This document shows, one piece after another, positions 10,737-19,030 of a DNA stretch of 64,000 bases. Position 1 is the first letter of the stretch. Each line of letters starts with the position of its first letter. The notes beneath the pieces are model-generated. The model saw only the letters and a program-made list of their open reading frames with translations, made no database searches and had not been told where the DNA came from. The DNA lies in NCBI GenBank assembly GCA_013306675.1, contig JABLUY010000152.1, forward strand, positions 1-64,000, given 5' to 3'. The stretch comes from Thraustochytrium sp. TN22. Its lineage: Eukaryota > Sar > Bigyra > Thraustochytrida > Thraustochytriidae. The position numbers and the translations under genes were made by a program.

Positions 10737-11867
10737 ATGATCCAGACCTCGTTCAACCAGCTGCCCTCCAACTCCAACACGGAGCAGCAGTCCGGCAGCC
10801 CCGCCAGCGTCGGCGCCTCGACGGACGAGGTCATGGGCCGCCCGGACATCAAGGACTCGCTCGCCTCGCTCGGCGTGCGCGAGCCCCAGGACCTCACCAT
10901 GCTCTCCGAGGAGGACCTCCGCAAGGCCGGCATGTCCCTGGTCGACGCCCGCCGCGTGCTCAAGGAGGCCCGCCAGCTCGAGTCCACCCGCTCGGGCGAC
11001 GTCGAGTCCCAGGGCTCCACCGAGAAGGTCGAGCTCAAGCTCAGCGCCGGCCAGCAGTGCATGGTCAACCTCGCCAACACCGCCATCGGCCGCGCCGACC
11101 GCGGCTGGCTCCAGATGACCCTCTCGGCCATTCTCGCCGGCATCCTGCTCTCCTGGGGTGGTGCCCTCTACGTCGTCGTCGCCGGCGGCACCTCGGTCTA
11201 CTGGGCCGATGCCCCCGGTCTGCGCTCGCTCGTCTCGGCCAGTGTTTTCCCCATGGGCCTCACGGGCATTCTGCTGACCGGCTCGGACCTGCTCACCTCC
11301 AACTTCATGTACGGCACGCTCCCCTTCGCCACCTTTGACCCGCGCCGCGACAACTGGTCCAAGTTCCTCTCCATGTGCAAGGTCTTCCTCGTCTCCTTCG
11401 TCGGCAACTTCTTCGCCTGCGCTCTCTTCGCCTACTACATTGGCGAGATGGTCGTCAACAACGATGCCAACCGCGCGCTCGTCATCTCCATCGCCGAGAA
11501 GAAGACCACCTCGGATCACCTGCTCCTTCGCTTCGGCAAGGCCATCGCCGCCAACTGGCTCGTGAACATCGCCGTCTTCCAGGCTGGCTGCTCCCAGACC
11601 GCCTCCGGCAAGGTCATCACCCTCTGGGTGCCCATCACTGCCTTCGTTGCCTGCGGCTTCGAGCACAGTGTCGCCAACATGTTCCTCATCCCCCTCGGCA
11701 TGTACCATGGCGCTGATGTCTCCGTTGGCGACTTTATCTTCAACAACCTCATCATCGTCATGATCGGCAACCTCATCGGCGCTGGCCTCGGCGTCGGCTG
11801 GCTCCACTGGCATGCCATGGTGCCCCCCAACTACTGGGTTCTCTCCGGCATCAAGCGCCAGAACTAA
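10737..11867 (+). CDS. Formate/nitrite transporter family channel with SAM-like N-terminus
   Basis: A 376-residue intronless gene of the FNT family, membrane channels for small monovalent anions such as formate, nitrite or lactate; the substrate cannot be read from sequence. The start is the ATG at 10737, after a leader of Arg/Ser-rich low complexity. Residues 38-80 form a SAM-like helical unit (DIKDSLASLGV, DLTMLSEEDLRKAGM, ARRVLKEARQL). The channel follows from about residue 100 with six membrane segments. FNT landmarks are LTGILLTGSDLLTSNFMYG near residues 175-193 and GFEHSVANMFLIPLGM near the fourth to fifth helices. It ends with tandem stops (TAA TAA). FNT proteins are pentamers. The SAM-like extension could mediate oligomerisation or tethering, which is inference. 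There is no obvious organelle-targeting peptide. Confidence 0.93.
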   Translation: MIQTSFNQLPSNSNTEQQSGSPASVGASTDEVMGRPDIKDSLASLGVREPQDLTMLSEEDLRKAGMSLVDARRVLKEARQLESTRSGDVESQGSTEKVELKLSAGQQCMVNLANTAIGRADRGWLQMTLSAILAGILLSWGGALYVVVAGGTSVYWADAPGLRSLVSASVFPMGLTGILLTGSDLLTSNFMYGTLPFATFDPRRDNWSKFLSMCKVFLVSFVGNFFACALFAYYIGEMVVNNDANRALVISIAEKKTTSDHLLLRFGKAIAANWLVNIAVFQAGCSQTASGKVITLWVPITAFVACGFEHSVANMFLIPLGMYHGADVSVGDFIFNNLIIVMIGNLIGAGLGVGWLHWHAMVPPNYWVLSGIKRQN

Positions 11868-12826
11868 TAAAAGTCGTGCAGAGACTTTTCGTCCTCTTTG
11901 TAACACTCACGACATTCCTAACTTTAACTTATCCGTTCCTTTTCCTTTCGAGCTCAGTTAAGCATGATGATGATGATGATGATGAAGAGATCGTGAACCG
12001 CCGAAGCCGCCGAGCTCGAGCTGGGTTTCGGCGAGATGCACGACAAGCGTCAGCTCAACAAGCACTCGCTGAGTCTCGCTCGCTCTGAGGTCTCGCTCAG
12101 CGGCTCAGGTTTGAGTTGTCCGCCGGTCTTGGCATCATGACGCGCCCAGCAACGAAGGCATGGAGCGCGCCACCTACGTTGTGATCGTGACGAGCACTCG
12201 GTAATTTGTCGACCCATCGTCGGTCGTTGCCGGATCAGCCGGTAGCCAGCTCGGTCTCTAACGTTACTACCTGCGCGTCATCGGCCGGGCGCCGCCGCTT
12301 GTGGCTGCCTTCGGACGACCTCACGGTGCCTGCTGGTGCCTTCGTTTTTCTTCCCATACTTTGTTTCGTGCACGAAATTATTCTGTGGGAAGAAAGCAAG
12401 TTGTCGTGTGTGCTATGTGGTGGTGGGCCCACTGCAGGCCCGGGTGGGGTGGTGCAGTGGTCGGTGGTGCCCCTGGTACCATGGTACCTGGTAGTGTAGT
12501 AGTCGTACCATGGTACGGTACCGGCTGGCTCGGGATGCGCGGCGATGCGTGGTGATGCGCGGCGTTGCCAGACGACCGTCGTTCGCGAAGGCAAGCAGCG
12601 AGAGATCGTCTTGAGAGCAGAGTTGTGCGCTCATGTTCGTCATTCAATGCAAAAACGCAATGACAAACCACGATCGGCCTCAATTGCCTGGATCAGCCTT
12701 GATCAAATCGTCAACTTCTTCTTTATGCCTTCGCTTGCGCGCTCCTTCTCGCTCGCAGCGCTCCTTCTCGCTCTCGCAGCGCTCCTTCTCGCTCGCAGAC
12801 TCGCAAGCTAGCTTGCACCAACGGTT
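11868..12826. other. Convergent 3' spacer with GATGAT run and GTACC palindromes
   Basis: About 960 bases between the 3' ends of the transporter and the ankyrin gene. It holds a (GAT)n run at about 11,963-11,985, a GGTACC palindrome cluster (separate entry), and repeats of a CTCGCAGCGCTCCTTCT-like unit at 12,735-12,800. No coding sequence is supported. Confidence 0.5.
12473..12522. repeat. GGTACCATGGTACC palindrome cluster
   Basis: Contains the perfect 14-bp palindrome GGTACCATGGTACC at 12,475-12,488 and a second palindrome GTACCATGGTAC at 12,505-12,516, followed by CGGTACCGG. The arms can pair within and between the two palindromes to form hairpins. Similar GGTAC-rich clusters occur at 8,233, 53,044 and 63,235. 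The function is unknown. Confidence 0.75.
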
Positions 12827-14005
12827 TTACGCTTGCAAGGCAGCAAGCAGTTGCTGCGCATTTTCGTAGCGATCCACATCACTCCACGCCATGGGGACAA
12901 GGTCGCGGCCCAAAGCGAGCGCAAGGACGACAGGGACAAGAGCATGAAGATTGCCCGGGAGGAGAAGAGGGGAACGTGCGAGCGGCAGCGCACCCTTGGC
13001 GGTGTCCACAGCGCGGCGACGCCATTGGTCCGCAGCGGCCTTGCACGCAGGCAAGACCGGAGAAGTCGGCAGACGCGCCTGCAAGGCGCGGCTCGTAACG
13101 AGCGCCGCGAGCACCGCGTCGCTGGCGCCCGTCACGAGGTCCTGGACCGCGCCGTCAGGCGCTTCGCGCGCCAAAGCGGGATCAGTGCGCTCCAGGACGA
13201 AGCGCGTGGCCTGCGCGCTGCCGCCGCGCGCCGCCTCGTAGAGCCCGCGAAAATCGACCTTGCAGCGATGCTTGTAGACGAGCTCGCGGGCGCAAGCCAC
13301 CTGGTCGTGGTGGAGCGCCGAGAGCAGCGCCTTGGCGCCGTTGGCGCGGAGCACAGCGTCGCGGTCGTCCGCATCCCGCAGCAGCCGGCGTACGACGGCG
13401 AGATGGCCGCCCTGACAGGCCGATTCGAGCGCCGAGGGCGCCGAGGTTGCGGGCGGCGCGGGTGCCTCGCGCAGCAGCAGGTCCACGACGGTCAGGTGGC
13501 CGTGGCGCGCCGCGATGCGCAGCGCGTACGACTCGTCCGCGCGCGGGTCCACGCGCGGATCGCGCAGCAAACGGCGCACCACCTCGACGTGCCCGCCCTT
13601 GGCGGCGAGCCCAATCGCCGCCGAGCTCTCCGCGCTCGGATCCACGCTGCGTGACCAGGCCAACAGCAGCTCCAGGCACGTCAGGTGCCCGTTCATGGAC
13701 GCCGCCACCACCGCCCAGTTGTACAGGTCGCTCGGGTCCACGCGCCGGTCCTCCTTGAGCGCCTCCAGCACGCCGTGGTGCCCATTCTCCGCCGCCACGC
13801 GCAGCGCGCGGTTGCGAATGGCGCGCGGGTCCACCTCGGGCTTGCGCAGCAGCCACCTCACCACCTCCGCGTGGCCCCGCGCCGCCGCCTCCTGCAGGCA
13901 CGCCTGGTGCTCGAAGCTCGCGTCCTCGCTGCCCAGCGCATCTCGCACGCCCTCGAGGTCTCCCGCGCCGCACGCACGCACGGCGCGAACCTGCGCGGCC
14001 AGCAT
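12827..14005 (-). CDS. Ankyrin-repeat protein
   Basis: Intronless, 392 residues, start ATG at 14005. Residues about 30-260 hold six or seven ankyrin units with the usual A-x-GH-x-EVV-x-LL pattern (AAARGHAEVVRWLL, AAKGGHVEVVRRLL, AARHGHLTVVDLLL, ACQGGHLAVVRRLL). Several are followed by a DPRxD or VDPSxE turn typical of algal and oomycete ankyrin proteins. The C-terminal 130 residues are Ala/Leu-rich without a recognised domain. There is no signal peptide or clear membrane segment, so it is probably cytosolic. Ankyrin repeats bind proteins; the partner is unknown. Confidence 0.88.
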   Translation of the reverse strand: MLAAQVRAVRACGAGDLEGVRDALGSEDASFEHQACLQEAAARGHAEVVRWLLRKPEVDPRAIRNRALRVAAENGHHGVLEALKEDRRVDPSDLYNWAVVAASMNGHLTCLELLLAWSRSVDPSAESSAAIGLAAKGGHVEVVRRLLRDPRVDPRADESYALRIAARHGHLTVVDLLLREAPAPPATSAPSALESACQGGHLAVVRRLLRDADDRDAVLRANGAKALLSALHHDQVACARELVYKHRCKVDFRGLYEAARGGSAQATRFVLERTDPALAREAPDGAVQDLVTGASDAVLAALVTSRALQARLPTSPVLPACKAAADQWRRRAVDTAKGALPLARSPLLLPGNLHALVPVVLALALGRDLVPMAWSDVDRYENAQQLLAALQA

Positions 14006-14435
14006 CGCGCGCCTGCGCGCGCCTGCGCGCGCGTCTCCAAGCTGGTAGGCTCCAGCTCTAGCTAGCTAGAGAGCTACGCGAGGAGGAGGAGGAGATTTCT
14101 GCCGCTTCCGCTGCCAGGCACGGCTGCACCGGCAAGGCTGACGAAAAAGGCCGGCCGGCGGCTTCTCTACAGCGTGGCGCGCGCACGCATCTCGTCTCGT
14201 CGCAAGCGCACGTCGTAAGCGCACGCATCTCGTGTCCTTGGCGTCTGCAAGTAAGTCTTCATGGGCACTGGCAGCGACTTGTCCGCCTTGGTGCGCGCCG
14301 CGCAGCGCGCGCTCGCCGGCGAGCGAGCCGGCGCAAAGGCCAGCCAAGTCGAGCCAAGCTGACCGCGACACCGCGGCGCGCGCGCTTGTGCCAACTCGCA
14401 GGTGCGCAGTGCCTCGGACTCGGAGTCGCCTCGCC

Positions 14436-14466
<31 letters not shown>

Positions 14467-15423
14467 GCCACGCGATTGCCGCCAGGAGCTCGCTCGCTCG
14501 CTCGCTCTTCGCTAGCTAGGCTAGAGCTGCCCGCATTCGCGCGTCGCATCGGCGTTTGCGCGTAGTTTCCTGCCGAGTCAGGGGCCCTGCAGCGACGCGC
14601 AGCGATGCCCGATCGACGTTGTGCAAATCCATCATCAGAGCAGAGTCAAATCGTCTCGCTCCCTCGCTGCTCGCGCGCCGTCACCGCGGTCGCGCAGTAC
14701 CCCTCCGAGGCGAGCCGCTCGGCGGCCTCAGGCTAGCCCTCGCCGTCACCATCATCGCGCGCTGCAAATTACATACAGCGCCGCGGCCTCTGGCCACGCT
14801 CCGTCGGCGCGCGCCCGGACTCGACGCGGCCGCGGCTCAGGCGGCTGGCTCCGCGGCGCTGCACCAGCGGCGCGCGCGCGCAGAGCCGCGCAGACCAGGT
14901 CGGCCAGGTGCAGCGCAGCGCCACTGCCAGTGGTGCGCGTGCAGGCTGGCGCCTGTGACACCGGCAGGCGAGACAGGCGAAGGCAGCCGCCAGTACCCGA
15001 TCGCTGCGCGGGCGGCGCGGGCGGCGCGGCGCGGCGCGGCGCGGCCGAGGCGAAGGAGGGCGGGGCGGAAGGCGGAGGCCGCGCGCGCGCGCGACCCAGC
15101 GGGCGCCGGAGGTCGGCTGTGTGCCGCCCGTTCGGTGATCCACGTTCATCCACGTCCTCTCGTCGGAGCCGGCAGCGGCGGGCGGCGGGCGCAGGCGGGA
15201 CTCTGATCTGACCAGCGTCCGTCTGAACGTGCTCGACGGCACCGTCGACGTCGTAGCCGCAGTAGGGCTCTGATCTGCCCTGCGTCCGTTTGTTGGTCCA
15301 TCGTCTTCGTCGTAGTTGTTCATTCGTGGAAGAAAGTCGAGGTGTCCTTCTCGTCGGCATTCGCCAGCGTCCTGCTCCTCGGCATCCGCCAGCCGTCCTT
15401 CTCGTCGGCCATCTGCGAAAACC
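14006..15423. promoter_or_regulatory. Shared upstream region of ankyrin and GH31 genes
   Basis: A 1.4-kb spacer between two genes transcribed away from each other, so it must hold both promoters; no specific element can be named. It contains a (GGCT)n run at about 14,438-14,464, a (GGCGC)n run near 15,015-15,045, and two short imperfect repeats of TCTGATCTG...GCGTCCGT at about 15,200 and 15,267. Closer to the glucosidase ATG, at 15,350-15,412, there are three imperfect copies of a TCCTTCTCGTCGGCATCCGC-like unit. No further gene is supported. Confidence 0.5.
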
Positions 15424-18021
15424 ATGGCGGTCCCGGTACGGCGGCTGCGTGAGCCGGTGACGGCGCAGGCCTTCGTGGAGGAGGACGGGAACAAGCTCGC
15501 GGTGCACGGGTCGCGCGGCGAGCTGCTGACGGTGCAGGCGGTGCGCGAGGACGTGATTCGCGTGAGCCATGCGCCGCGCGGCAAGGGCACGGCGTCTGGG
15601 CTGGTGGCCGGGACGTGGGTGACGACGGGCGCGGCGGGCGGGCCGCGCACGCGGGACGACCTCTCGTGGCTGGGCGAGACGCCGACGGCGCAGGTGTCGA
15701 CAGACGACACGAACGAGAAGGTGCGCCTGAGCACGTCGGCCGTGGAGGTGCGCGCGTGCGCGGAAAAGGTGGGCGAGGAGCGCCCGCTGCGGCTGCAGTG
15801 GTACCTGCCGGGGCGCGACGAGCCCTTCGCCAGCGACGCGGTCCTGAGCGCGTACGCGTACGAGGCGCCGCACGGCAAGGCGACGCACCGCATGATGCGG
15901 CAGCCTGACCGCGAGTTCTACTACGGCGTCGGCGAGGTCACGGGCGAGCTGAACCGCGCAGGCCGCCGCTACGAGCTGCTGTGCCGCGACGCCATGGGCT
16001 ACGACGCGGAGCGCTCCGACGTGCTCTACAAGAACTTCCCCTTCTACATCACCTACAACAAGGTGGCCGGCGTGGCGTACGGTCTGCTGTACGACCAGCT
16101 GGCCGGCGGCTCGCTGGACCTGGGGCGCGAGATTTCCGCCTTTCGCGGCAGCTACCGCACCTTTGTGAGCGAGGCCGGCTTCGTGGACTACTACATGATC
16201 CTCGGCCCGTCCATCCCGGAGGTCGTGGACAAGCTAGGCTGGCTCGTGGGCCGCCCGGCCGTGCCGCCCGGCTGGGCGCTCGGCTACGTGGCGTCCACCA
16301 TGACGTACTCGGACGCGCCGGACGCGCAGCGCCGCCTCGAGGCCTTCCCCGCGCTGTGCGAGTCGCACAAGATGCCCTGCGACGGCTTCTACCTCAGCTC
16401 TGGCTACACCATGGACAACGAGGGCAACCGCAACGTCTTCACCTGGAACCTCGACCGCGTGCCGGACCCGCACGCCATGCTCAAGGCCTTTTCCTCGCGC
16501 CGCATGGGCGTCATCGCCAACGTCAAGCCCTGGCTGCTCAAGGCAAACCCGTACTACGAGGCGGTGCGCGACGCCGGCGGCTTCTTCCGCACGGGCGACG
16601 ACACCGAGGGCGACGCGCCCGTCACGGGCTGGTTCTGGAAGGGCGGCCCCGGCACCTTCGCCGTGGGCGCCTACCTGGACTTCACCAACCCGGCCGCCTT
16701 TGACTGGTGGAAGGCCCGCGTGCGCGAGCAGCTGCTGCAGTACGGCGTCGACGCCGTCTGGAACGACAACAACGAGTTCGAGGTCGACGACGACGGCGCG
16801 CTCTGCCACTACAGCGACCTGCCCATCGCCATCCTCGGCCGCGCGCTGCAGCCGCTCCTCATGGCGCGCGCCTCCTACGAGGCGCTCCTCGAGGAGCGCC
16901 CCGACGAGCGCCCGCTCGTCGTCTCGCGCTCCGGCTGCCCAGGCATTGCCAAGTACGCCGCGCAGACGTGGTCCGGGGACAACGACACCTCCTTCAGCAC
17001 GCTCAAGTGGAACATCCCCATGAGCCTCGGCCTCTCGCTCTGCGGCTGGGTCGGCAACGGCGCCGACATTGGCGGCTTTGCTGGCAGCGCCGTCACGCCA
17101 GAGCTGTTTTTGCGCTGGATCCAGCTCGGCATCTACATGGCGCGCTTCTCCATCCACTCCTCCAGCTTCAAGACCGGCCGCCCGGGATACGACATCGCCG
17201 GCTCCGACGACGACGACTTCGAGCACGTGCAGAGCGAGTACAACCTGGACTGCACCAACGAGCCCTGGATGTTCCCCGAGCACACCGCTGCGGTGCGCGG
17301 TCTGCTCCAGCTGCGCGTGCGCCTGCGCACGCTCCTCCTCAGCCTGCACCTCGAGGCCTGGCTCACCAACGCGCCCGTCACGCGCCCGCTCGTCTACCAC
17401 CACGCCGCCGACCGCGACGACCGCTCCCGCACCGAGTCCTTTCAGTTCACGCTCGGCCAGGACCTCCTTGTCGCCGCCGTCATCGACGCCGACAAGGTCA
17501 CGCGCGACGTCTACTTCCCGGGCGATGCCACCGGCGAGCAGTGGTGCGACCTGCACACCGGCGTCTGGCACGGCGCCGGCACCGTCGCCACCGTCCCGGC
17601 GCCGCTCAAGGGCCGCCGCTTCGGCGCGCCGCTCTTTCTGCGCAACGGCGGCGGCCTCGTGCTCGCTGACTTCCACGACGCGCGCCGCCGCAACGTCATC
17701 CTCGCTGCCTACCCGTCGCGCGCTGACCAAGACGTCCTGCTCGAGTGGCTCGAGGACCCGACGCCCGACCAAAAGGGTCTGCTGCGCTCCGCGGACGACC
17801 TCGCTCGCGTGCGCATCTGCGCCACGGCCACGCGCGACCGTGTCACCGTCACCTCCGTCACCAAATCCGGTGTCCCGGCGCCCTTTGACGACATTACCTT
17901 TGCGCTTCCCCCCAACGACTCGCGCGAGCTCGTTCTCCCTCCTGACCACCAACAGCACCACCTCCACCTGCAGCCGCTCCCGCAGCCGCAACAGCCTGCG
18001 CAGCTGCCTCAGGCCCCTTGA
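15424..18021 (+). CDS. Glycoside hydrolase family 31 (alpha-glucosidase-type)
   Basis: Intronless, 865 residues. The start is the ATG at 15424 in an ACCATGG context; an upstream Met at 15316 would add only low-complexity sequence. The protein has a beta-rich N-terminal domain, then the catalytic barrel with FYLSSGYTMDN, AVWNDNNEFEV carrying the expected nucleophile Asp448, and TWSGDNDTSF carrying the expected acid/base Asp519, followed by GADIGGFAG. The C-terminal beta domains follow (VYFPGDATGEQWCDLHTG, LFLRNGGGLVLAD). GH31 enzymes cleave alpha-glucosides or alpha-xylosides with retention. The nucleophile motif reads WNDNNE, not the common WxDMNE, so substrate preference should not be assumed. 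No signal peptide is visible, suggesting a cytosolic enzyme rather than ER glucosidase II or a secreted maltase. The tail is rich in Gln, His and Pro. Confidence 0.93.
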   Translation: MAVPVRRLREPVTAQAFVEEDGNKLAVHGSRGELLTVQAVREDVIRVSHAPRGKGTASGLVAGTWVTTGAAGGPRTRDDLSWLGETPTAQVSTDDTNEKVRLSTSAVEVRACAEKVGEERPLRLQWYLPGRDEPFASDAVLSAYAYEAPHGKATHRMMRQPDREFYYGVGEVTGELNRAGRRYELLCRDAMGYDAERSDVLYKNFPFYITYNKVAGVAYGLLYDQLAGGSLDLGREISAFRGSYRTFVSEAGFVDYYMILGPSIPEVVDKLGWLVGRPAVPPGWALGYVASTMTYSDAPDAQRRLEAFPALCESHKMPCDGFYLSSGYTMDNEGNRNVFTWNLDRVPDPHAMLKAFSSRRMGVIANVKPWLLKANPYYEAVRDAGGFFRTGDDTEGDAPVTGWFWKGGPGTFAVGAYLDFTNPAAFDWWKARVREQLLQYGVDAVWNDNNEFEVDDDGALCHYSDLPIAILGRALQPLLMARASYEALLEERPDERPLVVSRSGCPGIAKYAAQTWSGDNDTSFSTLKWNIPMSLGLSLCGWVGNGADIGGFAGSAVTPELFLRWIQLGIYMARFSIHSSSFKTGRPGYDIAGSDDDDFEHVQSEYNLDCTNEPWMFPEHTAAVRGLLQLRVRLRTLLLSLHLEAWLTNAPVTRPLVYHHAADRDDRSRTESFQFTLGQDLLVAAVIDADKVTRDVYFPGDATGEQWCDLHTGVWHGAGTVATVPAPLKGRRFGAPLFLRNGGGLVLADFHDARRRNVILAAYPSRADQDVLLEWLEDPTPDQKGLLRSADDLARVRICATATRDRVTVTSVTKSGVPAPFDDITFALPPNDSRELVLPPDHQQHHLHLQPLPQPQQPAQLPQAP

Positions 18022-18197
18022 GAGAATGACCTTTTTGTCGACAACAACATCAACAACAACACACAAGCACCACCGACAGCGATAACAACAACAACAACGA
18101 CGACGACGACGACGACGACACTAACAATCTCCTTTGACCCTACGTTGACCACAATGCAGAAAAAGAAAAGTAAACATCCTTCCACACTGATCTCTTC
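18022..18197. repeat. CAA and CGA triplet runs in a 3' spacer
   Basis: CAACAA-type triplets at about 18,043-18,100 turn into CGA triplets up to about 18,120. They sit between the convergent ends of the glucosidase and dolichyl-diphosphatase genes and probably fall in 3' untranslated sequence. Confidence 0.7.
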
Positions 18198-18803
18198 TTA
18201 TTCGTTCTTCTTGGTGGTGGTCACGCTCGCACCCGACCACCACGAGCGAGCTCTGGCCACCAGCGGCGCGGCGGCCAACCACCATGCCGTGTACCAGCAC
18301 ACGCCCACCACGGCGCCCACCAGCCAGCCCACCACCACCTGCGCCTCCGTGTGGTACTCCAAGTATACACGCGAGGCCGCCACCACGAGGCTGCCGGCCA
18401 CCAAGGCTGCCGCGATCATGCGCGGATACCGCAGGTCCGCGGGCTGATAGACCGCCGCGAGCACCATGTAGGCGGCCAGAAACGACATGAACTGCGAGTG
18501 GTTGCTCGGCATCCCATACTTGCCAAAGTGGCGCAGATGTGCCTTGTCCGGGCGCGGCTGCCGCAACACGTGCTTGAGCACCAAGTTCGCGCCCACGTTC
18601 GCCAACTGTCCCACGAACGTAAAGCACAGCTGCGCCGGGAAGCCCAGCGCCACCGCCACCGCCACGTACGCCACCACCGCGAAGATGGGCGCCAGCGTGC
18701 AAAGCGCCAGCACGTGCCCAGCCACGTCGCCCTCGTCGTAGTGCACCAAAGTCAGCGAGAACGGGATCTTCGCCACCGCCACGGCCTCCTCCGCGTCCCG
18801 CAT
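18198..18803 (-). CDS. DOLPP1: Dolichyl-diphosphatase (PAP2 superfamily)
   Basis: Intronless, 201 residues. The start is the ATG at 18803. The frame extends upstream to 19148, but the extra residues are Arg/Ala/Pro low complexity and overlap the divergent gene, so I exclude them. The three phosphatase motifs are present: KHVLRQPRP at 78-84, PSNH within GMPSNHSQFMSF at 99-102, and SRVYLEYHT at 144-152. GMPSxHSQF and SRVYLxYHTxxQV are specific to dolichyl-diphosphatases such as human DOLPP1 and yeast Cax4. Four or more membrane helices surround them. The enzyme hydrolyses dolichyl diphosphate on the lumenal side of the ER, recycling the lipid carrier for N-glycosylation. The C-terminus ends TTKKNE, a possible ER-retrieval-like dilysine pattern although not at the exact canonical spacing. 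It is transcribed divergently from the TMEM65-GAF gene with a 227-bp gap. Confidence 0.92.
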   Translation of the reverse strand: MRDAEEAVAVAKIPFSLTLVHYDEGDVAGHVLALCTLAPIFAVVAYVAVAVALGFPAQLCFTFVGQLANVGANLVLKHVLRQPRPDKAHLRHFGKYGMPSNHSQFMSFLAAYMVLAAVYQPADLRYPRMIAAALVAGSLVVAASRVYLEYHTEAQVVVGWLVGAVVGVCWYTAWWLAAAPLVARARSWWSGASVTTTKKNE

Positions 18804-19030
18804 CGCGTCCGGCCGCTCGCACGCCTCCCTGCCTGCGCCGCCGCCCGCGCCACCGTCGCCGCGCGCGCGAGCAGCTCGCGATTCGAGGTCTGCGGCCAGG
18901 CTCTCTTGGACGTGGACGTCGTGGACGACCTCCTCGACCTCGACCTCGACGAGCCTCGCGCAAAGCGCCAACCAGAGCGTGCAAGCGGGCAAGCGGGCGA
19001 GCGGGCGGGCGGGCGGGCGAGCGGGCGGCG
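18804..19030. promoter_or_regulatory. Compact divergent promoter region
   Basis: Only 227 bases separate the start codons of dolichyl-diphosphatase (minus) and the TMEM65-GAF protein (plus), so both promoters and leaders must share this stretch. It contains (GGGC) repeats at about 18,985-19,025 and CGTGGACGTCGTGGACGACC-type direct repeats near 18,910. No TATA-like element is evident. Confidence 0.55.

Noticed and set aside
10278-11906. A 542-residue minus-strand frame opposite the formate/nitrite transporter
   Set aside because: It is the antisense shadow of the transporter, whose membrane-channel motifs are unmistakable.
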